From assembly GCA_030248135.1 (NCBI GenBank), contig JASANC010000735.1:62001-126000 (forward strand): 64,000 nucleotides of DNA, in the 5' to 3' direction. The notes below the pieces were generated by a model, which did no database searches, had not been told where the DNA came from, and saw only the letters and a list, made by a program, of their open reading frames with translations. The stretch is from Theristus sp. LFF4_11. Its lineage: Eukaryota; Nematoda; Chromadorea; Monhysterida; Xyalidae. Positions within the stretch are counted from its first letter, which is position 1, and each line of letters opens with the position of its first letter. A program made the translations under genes and the position numbers. Positions 55,020 to 64,000 of the stretch are shown here, one piece after another.

Positions 55020-55084
55020 GTGTTGTCGTCCGTCACGTCACGTTAAGTGTGAGCAAGCGTGACTCGTGAGGGGTAGATAAAAAG

Positions 55085-56187
55085 ATGGATGTCAGCGACA
55101 CGCAAAGTGAGTTCTTACGTTTATTTGTTTATTATTTATTTTTTAGTCATGTAAACCAAGCAACAACCATTTCATACCAAAACCAACGTTCACAAACATG
55201 TGAAGTTGATGTGGTATTATTTGGTCAAATTGGCTACATCACAACGGTACTGTCCACTGTCCAGTGTCCACAAAATACTGATTGCAAGGCAGCATAATCA
55301 TTCAAATCCGTCGGTAATTGAAATTAGTGAAGAGCGGATCAATTTCAGAAATCGGCGTCGGTCTTGCTGGATTTGGTGTTGGATTCTTATTTCTTGGAAC
55401 GCTGCTGTTCTTTGACAAGGGTCTGTTAGCGATTGGAAACGTGCGTGGATATTTACTGGATTTTTTTTTTTTGACTGTGAATTTTTAAAACTTGAAAAAA
55501 CTCCATATCGGCTTCGGTTCACAAGTATGCAAGCAAATGATTAGAAGGAAAAAATAAATTTGAGATATGAAACTCTCATCTGACACAAGCTCTTTTTCAT
55601 CGATCACGCATCAAGTGCTCAGCTGATTTCGATTTTAAAAATAGATTTCGATGATTTCTTTCAGCTGCTATTCATCGTTGGGCTCACGTTTGTAATCGGT
55701 GTTGAACGAACGTTGAGATTCTTTTTCCAATGGCACAAAGTGAAAGGTAGCGCGCTGTTCTTTGGCGGCATTCTGGTGGTGCTCATAGGTTGGCCGGTTG
55801 TCGGAATGATCTTCGAAATGTGGGGATTCGTGCTCTTGTTTGGGTATGCATTTTGTGTTTTTTCTTTCATTCTCCACTCTGTTTTTGGTCTCATTGTTTT
55901 AGTTTTTTCTTATTTCAGTGGATTCATTCCAGTAGCAGTGAATTTTCTCAGAAGGATACCGATTCTCGGCACAATTCTTAACGCGCCTGGTATCAGCCAC
56001 GTAAGTCTTAACACTGATGTCACGTTGTTCTGATTTTTACAATTTTCCATTTTTTTCTCAAGAGATGTGCAAACCGTGAAACATCACGCCAGCACCTTGC
56101 TTTTCCAACGGCCACGTGTTCGTTTGAAGTTATGCACTTTCCTAGGCGCTGAACCGGATAGCACCTGAGTCGAAGTATCCCGTATAG
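55085..56187 (+). CDS. Vesicle transport protein GOT1
   Basis: Five exons: 55085-55106, 55349-55440, 55665-55843, 55919-56000 and 56146-56187 (TAG), 138 aa, the same length I recall for human GOT1B. Sequence in order: [72 protein letters not shown], then [20 protein letters not shown] and a short tail ending KYPV. There are four membrane segments. The protein works at the ER and Golgi, in COPII vesicle formation and ER-Golgi fusion. The last 14-codon exon is chosen from its acceptor (CACTTTCCTAG) and the match to the family's tail length. Confidence 0.94.
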
Positions 56188-56329
56188 CGAACGTAGGTTC
56201 TGATTGACTGTAGTTTGTTTTTGGGGCAACCGCGAGGATGGAACGTCACATTTTGTATCAATACGAACTGACTAATGATCTGCTGGACATGTTCACGGTG
56301 CATTCATTATGAAATCATCATTAATTGTT

Positions 56330-57710
56330 TGTTTGGGTTGGCAGAAACCGGATTTTTTCCCGAAAAAACCTGAAAAAATCCTGGTATTTGACAATTTAAG
56401 GTAATCAGCCTATCTTGACGTGTTATGAGAACACAAGTGCCATAAAAAGAAAAGATCAGTTGGTCAAATTTTATATTTTGGTATTCAACAAAGAGAAAAC
56501 GTGGTTTCTGGTTTCACAATCACATCTGTTCATTTTGACTTTGAAAACGAAAAAGAATGTTTGTGGCTCCACACATAATTCAGGAAGCACGAAACAACGG
56601 ATAAGGACAGAGAAGAAAACATGCACAAGGCACAAACGGAATACCAGCGCATTGTCAAGATGAGATAAAACAACATGAAAAGGAAGATTCACTACAAAGT
56701 GTTTCAGAAGTAGTGGGTAGGTGTTTGACGCGTGATTGCTCGAGTTGTATTCAACCATTTCTAACGAAATTTTAGACAGTTGTTTAGGAAGACTTAACTT
56801 AGGATTGTCCAAAATTTCAGACCGATTCATTTACCCGCACACGAATGACAGCAAAACACGAAAAGTTTCAAAATGGATGGACCATAAAATACCAAATCAC
56901 ACGATACCACCGTACAACAAAAAACAACACTCAATGCAAATATTCAAAACAACATTTCAAAATGTGTGTGGCAATAACAGCAAGCAACAACGACAACAGT
57001 CAACTCAATCAAATTACTGAAACTGTCCACCTTAATCCTCAATGCATCGCTTGCACCTATCCGTCACTTGCCAAAACAGTGATAAAAGGTCCAGCACATT
57101 ATAAAAGCCGGTAAATATGAAAAAAAACAAAAAAATCGTGTTGAAAAAACATTTTGTATTCATTCGTATTTATTCGATTCGGCTGAATACAAGCTAATGT
57201 TTTGCGCCGGTGCCAAACAAAAACCCCCAGTTGCGTGCTAAAATTAATGTTCAAGTTTTGTGTTCAAGTGGTTCAGGAGGTGCACATCATTGATGAGGCC
57301 ACCCCTCTTCTGCATATGATGTTGCCAAGGCCGAAATGCAGAGAACCATTCCACAATTTGGTTGATTTGTGTTTTGCTCTGTGATTCGTGTGCAGGTGAA
57401 TGAATTTCTCTGACGTTTTGCACAAATCTAAGTTAAGTCATCTTGAACAACTGTCTAAAACTTCATTGAATATGGTTACACACAAATCGAGAAATAACGC
57501 GTCAAAGACGTCAAAGTCTGCAAGTTGGGCGTGGTCGCAATTTGTTTCATTCTCCCAAAACATTGATTTCAAAACTAAAACAACAAACGTCGCATTGAAA
57601 AAATTTTCCCAAAAAACGAGAAAAAAAGGAAAACCAAGGATTTCTTCAGGTAACAACATTTGCATCGGGAAAACCGGGTTTCTTCTTGTTGCCAACTCTA
57701 TGGTTGTTAC
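56330..57710. mobile_element. Decayed inverted-repeat element
   Basis: The left arm (GGGTTGGCAGAAACCGGATT ... to about 56840) pairs imperfectly with the reverse complement of 57385-57710 (TTGGCAACAAGAAGAAACCC). Translating the arms in opposite directions gives related peptides (minus 56830: KLSLPKQLSKISLEMV; plus 57400: KLSHLEQLSKTSLNMV), so the arms once shared sequence. The R5 copy at 57264 lies inside. No transposase. Confidence 0.55.
57264..57350 (+). repeat. Dispersed repeat R5, copy 3
   Basis: AGTGGTTCAGGAGGTGCACA ... GCCGAAATGCAGAGAACC. Confidence 0.65.
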
Positions 57711-58399
57711 TTGTTATTTATTTCTACTGTTTTTTACGTACTGCTTTTGAACTCTGCGGTTCCAGAGACAAACAGTGCATTATTTCAATGCATTTTTTGG
57801 TACGTTAAAGCTCGGACCGAAAACACAAAGCTGTGCAGATTATTTTTTCTTTCCGCTTCGCCTTCCTTGTTTGTTCATATTCAGGTGGGTCAAAAATTAC
57901 CGGATTTCAAATTACTCTGTCTCACTTTGTTTGGGTCTGAAATTTTACAGAACTTAATACCGGTTGCACCTAAGAGTGGGGGGGGCCTAGTACTGAAGTG
58001 CTGCTACACGGGGTCAAAATCAAACTAATGGTGCAGCGTTATTCTACTCAACAAGGAGCTTCAGTTTCACCCATAAACCATGCCTTGAAACTCCCTATAG
58101 CGGCCGCTATAGGGCGCGAAATTAAAAAAACCCTCGATTTTTTTGCCGTTTTTTACAAAGTGTACCATGTTGCAACGCATTTTTCTACCCAAGCGGATGT
58201 TTTTCAGAACCTGAAATAGTGTGCGTTTTGAAGATCTTGCGGAGCTCTACCAAGATATTAGTTCCGTCAAATCGGATCGTGTCCCTATTTTTTACTGTGA
58301 GCTACGCAAAATTACTTTTTTTTGCATTTTTCACACTTTTTTCTTACTTTTATTTTCATGCAATGACAAAACAGTTTCTGACCCTGACTTTTGTGTCAA

Positions 58400-60460
58400 A
58401 CAGGGGTTTTCGAGATCGCTGAATTTGAATCTGACCTTAGATTTTTGCCCCGGGCAATTTTTTGCCCCAAAATTGGGCAAAAACGCATTTTTTGCGTTTT
58501 TCAGTGTTTTTTGTTTTAATGTTTTAATTTTATGTGTGGATTTTATTAAAAAAATTATTTCTGATATAGCTTTACAACCGTTGTACTTGAATCAGTTTTT
58601 ATATTTTGCAACTGACCGCTTGCTCACCCAAAAAATGGGTAAAATGTTGATTTTTTTGCTTTTTTCATATGTTTTCGTTTCACAGTGAAAAAAATCAGTT
58701 CAGAAAAAACTTTTAAATTTAATTTTTAATTCTCCAGGAGATTTTAAAGATCGCTGAATTTGAATCTGATTTTAGATTTGCCCCGGGCATTTTTTTGCCC
58801 AAAAATTGGGCAAAAAACTTTTTTGCGTTTTCCAGTGGTTTTTGTTTTAATTTCTAAAAGTAGATTTTTATTTAAAAAAACTGTTTTCTAATAGCTTTAC
58901 AACTTCTGTACTCGAATACGTTATTATATTTTGTAACGGACCACTTTCTCATCCAAAAATGGGTAAAATATGGATTTTCTGCCGTTTTCAGACGTTTTCG
59001 TCTCATAGTAATAAATAAGTTTGAAAACAATTTTTAAAACCCCTTCCTAGAAGGTCCCAAATGCGCCGAATCCATATCTGTAGGCAAATTTTACAACTGA
59101 CCAATTATTAACCCTTATAAATGGGTAAAAATCTACACTGTAGTCTTTCTGTTGACGTTTTTCTTTTTTGTGTTTGAACCAGAACCTTGTAAATTGATGT
59201 TAATTTGTCCTCGAGAATTTTTTACGCCGCTGAAGTTGAAATTGTTTTTGGTTTTTTTAAACTGGTGCTTTTTACCCCAATTTTACCCAATTGGGTAAAA
59301 ACTGTCACTCTCAGCTTTTTGTTTGAAACTTACATTATGAATGGTTTTGCGTTTCTTTGATGCTTGAGATTGATGAATTCAAGTCTGATGTCATGCACCG
59401 AGACTACTGTTTTAACCCAAAAGGGTAAAAAGTGGGGCAAAATATAAGGGTAAATGTATATTCGGTATGGGTACATGTCAGTCTGTCAGTCTTGAGAAAA
59501 AAACTTGAGAGCTTTAGAAAATAAAAGACTAATGAAAATGAAATACACTAACTAGAATACAGAACCTTTTAACCTTTACAAGCTTGTTTCTCGCAAAAAG
59601 CAAAAAGACCTGAAATAAGGCAAGTGCATAAGTATTTACCCTTTTGGGTTAAAACACTAATCTCGGTGCATGTAGCAGACTTGAATTCATCAATCTCAAG
59701 CATCAAAGAAACGCAAAACCATTCATAATATACGTTTCAAACAAAAAGCTGAAAGTGACAGTTTTTACCCAATTGGGTAAAATTGGGGTAAAAGTGCAAA
59801 AAGTTTTAAAAAACCAAAAACAAATTCAATTTCAGCGGCGTAAAAAACTTTCGAGGACAAATTAACATCAATTAACAAGTCTGGTTCAAACACAAAAAAG
59901 AAAAAGGTCTACAGAAAGACTACAGTGTAGCTTTTTACCCATTTATAAGGGTTAATAATGGGTCAGTTGTAAAATTTGTACATATCATGCGGATGCGCGA
60001 GCGAGCGTCAGCGAGCAGACAGCGCATCACGCATTATATGAGCCGTTATCCTCTCGCGCGCGTTTTTCAAATTTGCTCGCTTCCTCCAGCGAGCATAGTA
60101 TAAGCCACAAACTTGGTTCTGTGCACACGAAACGAACACCCAAAGTTGTGCTTGGAGCCGCGAAAAAATTTTTATCCGACTACTTTTCATACGCTGTAGA
60201 CACGAAAAAACTATTCTGAAAACAGTGTTACTTATTTTTCTATCTCTTTTTTTTCCGGTATGTCATCAACATGTGTTCGCGCTTTCAGTTTTTACCTGCG
60301 ACACGTTCACAGTCTAGCAAGAATGTTTCCTGGGGTAATTTCATCCGTAGATTTGGAAAAATGGGTTAATTTTTTGCCCCGACCACTTTTTCGGGTAAAA
60401 ATTTGGGCATTTTTAAAAGTTCGCAGCGTTTTCACCGGGTTTTAAGACTCGCTTTTTGAG
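58400..60460. repeat. Palindromic GGGTAAAA/TTTTACCC repeat complex
   Basis: About 330-bp direct units (58420 and 58750: CGCTGAATTTGAATCTGA ... CCCCGGGCA) lead into an inverted repeat. Its arms 59095-59445 and 59635-59975 contain ACCCTTATAAATGGGTAAAA, AATTGGGTAAAACTGTCACT and CGGTGCATG. It ends where foldback copy 2 begins. Probably another foldback family. Confidence 0.65.
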
Positions 60461-63170
60461 TCGACCGACCCGGCCTCCACACCTCTAGGCACAGTTTTTG
60501 AAAAGTTCTCAAATTTTGACGAATTTAGCACCAATCGAACCGGCTCGACGCGCTGAGTTTGAAAATCATATTGGTTTTTTAATTTGACACTTTTTTATAG
60601 TCAAATACTAAAAAACCGTTTTTTTGAGCGACCTTCAGAAACATAGCTCTAGCTCACTTCTGCTTCAAGCTATTAACAAAATTCAAAAACCAATCGATTT
60701 CGCTTGTGCTCGCGCATATTTTTTGTTATAACATTATTATACAAAAAATGTTGTTTTATGTTCTAAATTTAAGAAAAACTGAAAGAGTTTGTGGTTTTTG
60801 CTATGTTTAGGCATTTTTAAAGCGAGAACGGAGTAGGATTGCTACAGTACGGCCGAATAAATGAGGCAGTCCATCAAGGCGGGATCAGTCGCAGACTAGG
60901 AGTTGTCTTTTTCAAAAATGCCAACATAATTCCCAATCATGTGTGCAAGGGAGAAAGAATGCACAGAATAGCGCGGATAATCCATTAGTTTAAAAAAACG
61001 AGTCAAATTTGGCACACAATGTGGTTTCTGAACGTCTTTTTTTCTTTCATTCAAATTTCGCGCGCTCCTTGAACCCTGAAAAAAGCTGCCATGTTTAATC
61101 GGCCATACCGTAAGTAATTCTGAAAGCCCTTGAAAAATGCTACAAGTATGCTAAAAATAAAAAAAAATCGATTGCCCATTAAGAAGTAACGAAGCATTAC
61201 AATATCGGTCGCCCGCAAACAGCTTTCATTCAGATACCGCAGCCATAGCTTGACTTTCGAACCCCTTGAAGCACGGCATTCTACCAAGTTTTCACCATCA
61301 AACATGAAATTGGCTTTATGGTCCATGCAGTGTTATACTTGAACGAATCCAGTCAAATATAGCATCAATAGACTCCCCTTGATTAGGCAAAAACTTTCAT
61401 CCAGATACCGTAATCCTTGTTTGACTACCGTTCCGTGTGTTTCTTCCCACCCCCAAAATTTTAGGGGACACCTCCGGTGCTGAAACGTAACGAAAGGGGT
61501 TTTCGGACACGCTGAGTAAACACGTCACAAAAAATCTGAAATTTTGTTACAAACACAAATCAAGGTTGCTGACTTCGAATATGATGTTTATTTTTTATAC
61601 GGATTACTCCATACCTAAAAACGGTCTCTATGGGGATAAAAAATAAAAATAGATTTTTTTTTTAATTTTTCTTGTTTTAATTCATTCAGAGCCCGCTTTC
61701 AGGGTGCGGAGTAATTCGTATAAAAAATAAACATTATATTCAAAATCAGCAACCTTGATTTGTTGTTTGTAACACGGTTTCAGATTTTTTGCGACGTTTT
61801 TTTAAACTTCAAATTAATCATTAAAGGAATTTCCTTCCTCATCCCCATGGCATAGGGCAGATAGAAACATCGGGCAAAGTTCTAAGTAAGATTTTTGAAC
61901 TCAGGTTTTGAACTTTTTCCTAAGTAAGATTTCTTTTTACCCGAATTTCCTTTTCGTTACGGTTTCAGCACCTGAGGTGGCCCCTAAATTTTTTTTGGGA
62001 GGGGGGGGGGTGGGAGGTAACACACTGGGAACGGTAGTCAAGCAATAATTACGGTATTTGAATAAAAATTGTTCGTCTTGTCAAGGGGAGTCGATTGATG
62101 CTAAGTTTGACTGGATTCGTTCAAGTATAACACTGCATGGACCATAAAGCCAATTTCATGTTTGATGGTGAAAACTTGGTAGAATGCCGTGCTTCAAGGG
62201 GTACGAAAGTCAAGCTATGGTTACGGTATCTGAATGAAAGCTGTTTGCCTGATCAAGAGTAATTGACTGATATAAATTTGATTCAATTCGAACAACTAGA
62301 ACACTACAGGGATCAAAAATGTTACTTTCAGGCCTCAAAATGGTTAAAAATGGTAAAAATCTTGCTCTGCGGGTTACGGTAATCACAATACAGTTGCGCT
62401 ATTTAAATGGAAATTGTTTGCATTATCAAGGGGAGCCGATTGATACCAAATTTGGCCTGATTAGTTCAAGTATAACACCACACGGACCAGAAACAATCCA
62501 AAAAAAGCCAAAAAAGCCAAAAATCGCAAATATTGGGTTACTGTAGCAAAATTTCGCAACTTTACTTATTTTTTTTCGGATTCTGCGCAAAAAGTTGCCC
62601 TAATACCCTATTTCGATTTTTGTCTTCGTTGCTCTACAATTTGTCGACATACCAGGAAATACCCTGTATGCATGCGGGCGACCGATATTGTAATGCTTCG
62701 TTACTTCTTAATGGGCAATCGATTTTTTTTATTTTTAGCATACTTGTAGCATTTTTCAAGGGCTTTCAGAATTACTTAGCAACCCTACTCCGTTCTCGCT
62801 TTAAAAATGCCTAAACATAGCAAAAACCACAAACTCTTTCAGTTTTTCTTAAATTTAGAACATAACACAGCATTTTTTGTATAATAATGTTATGACAAAA
62901 AATATGCGCGAGCACAAGCGAAATCGATTGGTTTTTGAATTTTGTTAATAGCTTGAAGCAGAAGCGAGCTAAAGCTATGTTTTTGAAGGTCGCTCAAAAA
63001 AACGGTTTTTCTTAGTATTTGACTATAAAAAAGGTCAAATTAAAAAACCAATATGATTTTCAAACTCAGCGCGTCGAGCCGGTTCGATTGGTGCTAAATT
63101 CGTCAAAATTTGAGAACTTTTCAAAAACTGTGCCTAAGGGGGGTCGGTATTCTGAAAAAGCCGATCTTAA
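60457..63170. mobile_element. Foldback element FB1, copy 2
   Basis: Starts TTGAGTCGACCGACCCGGCC and ends TGTGCCTAAGGGGGGTCGG followed by TATTCTGAAAAAGCC, the same ends as copy 1. The arms are about 0.6-1.1 kb, with fewer internal tandem units and extra GGTTACGGTAATC segments at 62190-62390. It is diverged from copy 1. Confidence 0.8.
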
Positions 63171-63629
63171 GCATCATACCTCAAACCAGATGCGAGATGG
63201 GGCAGCTTGAAGTCCGGTAGTATTTTTTTGCCGCACCCTATGCATTGTTGTTTTTGTGAGTTTTTGTTTGCACTTTTTTTATTTTCATTGGTACTGGTTC
63301 GGTTTAACAGCTACGGTATGTATAAAATCAAACAAAGTGTTTGAAACAAAATATAAGTAATAATATACAATGACAGGCATAATATGACGATGCAATTTGT
63401 TATGGCATACATCATTCTCAATGCATAATATCAAAAATTCTGCTAAAACTGAATTATGAGATCTGAAAAAAATCTGAGCAATGGTCGTTCACACTATCAC
63501 AGTTTGGAATGGCGTTTGATTTTCTGTATGTTTCCCTGCTGAGAATTTTTAGAAACAAAACTATGTTGATATGCGGGGACTGACAAGTTATAGATCTCGA
63601 TGACTCTGGTGAAATGTTCTGAAAAATCA
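63171..63629. other. 3' region of the right-edge minus-strand gene
   Basis: AT-rich, with no repeat or additional exon recognised. Confidence 0.35.
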
Positions 63630-63766
63630 TCATAAAGGCACCCATCCGTCAGGAAAGTATTCTGCAAGCGTGTATTCGTGTGACAGGCGAGAGCCGGGAC
63701 GGGCAAACACTTTTTGGTAAGTCACGTGACCGTTCGGCAGAAACGCTGACATCCAACTGTACGTGC
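63630..63766 (-). CDS. Last exon of an unidentified gene running off the right edge (partial)
   Basis: The acceptor GATGATTTCAG at 63767 opens 137 bases in phase 1. They encode (G)TYSWMSAFLPNGHVTYQKVF and then ARPGSRLSHEYTLAEYFPDGWVPL, ending TGA. Balanced composition, an ordinary acceptor and an aromatic-rich globular sequence suggest a real terminal exon. I do not recognise the family. An upstream exon was not identified before the window end. Confidence 0.45.
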
Positions 63767-64000
63767 CTGAAATCATCATCATCATAATACTAAGATAATA
63801 GTGTCTGTGTGTGTGTGGCACTTTTTTGCAATTTGAATTGGCGCTCATTTTTGCTATTTAAAAAACTTCATCTCAATTTTTAAACCTATTATCAATGCCA
63901 GTTATTTTCTCAAAAAATGTCACTTTTCACTGCGAAGTCATCATGATTATCTTTGGTCATTCGCGACAGCGCCTTAACATGCGATTGATAATTAATGGCA
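63767..64000. other. Intron or upstream part of the partial minus-strand gene
   Basis: Contains a TG/CA run (63802-63818). No exon recognised. Confidence 0.3.

Noticed and set aside
58085..58120. Perfect palindrome CCCTATAGCGGCCGCTATAGGG, resembling a NotI site with T7-promoter ends, considered as vector contamination
   Set aside because: Adjacent sequence does not continue as any T7 vector I know and blends into surrounding repeats; CTATAGGG also occurs naturally in the foldback units.

Overview
This is a eukaryotic, almost certainly nematode, window. Genes are split by GT-AG introns whose 3' ends mostly follow the nematode TTTTCAG style. Several start codons sit just downstream of an isolated splice-acceptor sequence, as expected for spliced-leader trans-splicing. 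The degenerin has the nematode form of the family, with [15 protein letters not shown] in the ectodomain. Some repeats carry the words GGTCTCGACACGA and TTACGGTAG, which I associate with dispersed repeats of Caenorhabditis. I cannot name the species; introns are long and repeat-rich compared with C. elegans.

Genes recovered by joining exons, with phases checked at each junction except where noted: an EF-hand calcium sensor, 5' end unresolved (about 3877-5022, +); a small two-exon secreted peptide precursor (5282-5712, +); a complete four-jointed-like Golgi kinase of 438 aa (6532-8762, +); a complete presenilin of 541 aa in 12 exons (9848-15341, -); 6-phosphofructokinase with two alternative, homologous first coding exons (19702-27489, +); COX11 (29514-31461, +); a GLB1-type beta-galactosidase whose catalytic middle is absent (31717-37582, +); CKS1 in two exons (38486-40271, -); a DEG/ENaC channel of 701 aa in 18 exons (47027-51049, +); GOT1 (55085-56187, +); and the last exon of an unidentified gene entering from the right edge (63630-63766, -).

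The rest is largely mobile DNA. A hAT-like non-autonomous family with TAGGGTTGTT ends has five copies, two with perfect 8-bp target duplications. A TAGAGATGT-ended relative lies at 40729. A 2-kb foldback element at 52817-54852 has an 8-bp target duplication, an internal open frame and a paralogous empty site in the same window. Two copies of a 3-kb foldback family with ~150-bp internal tandem units lie at 32721 and 60457. Other foldbacks lie at 42994-44603, 56330-57710 and 58400-60460. Several short palindromic MITE families sit in introns, together with a tRNA-like SINE and unusual short tandem arrays (CCAAT-box 32-mers, GGTCGATCCGGTACC 15-mers, GAATTCCGGCCCG units).

No prokaryotic operon, CRISPR array, rRNA or intact tRNA gene was seen. 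COX11 and the beta-galactosidase are closely spaced in one orientation with a likely trans-splice acceptor between them, which suggests a nematode operon. The G-homopolymer block at 32161-32700, next to the missing beta-galactosidase exons, may be an assembly or sequencing artefact.
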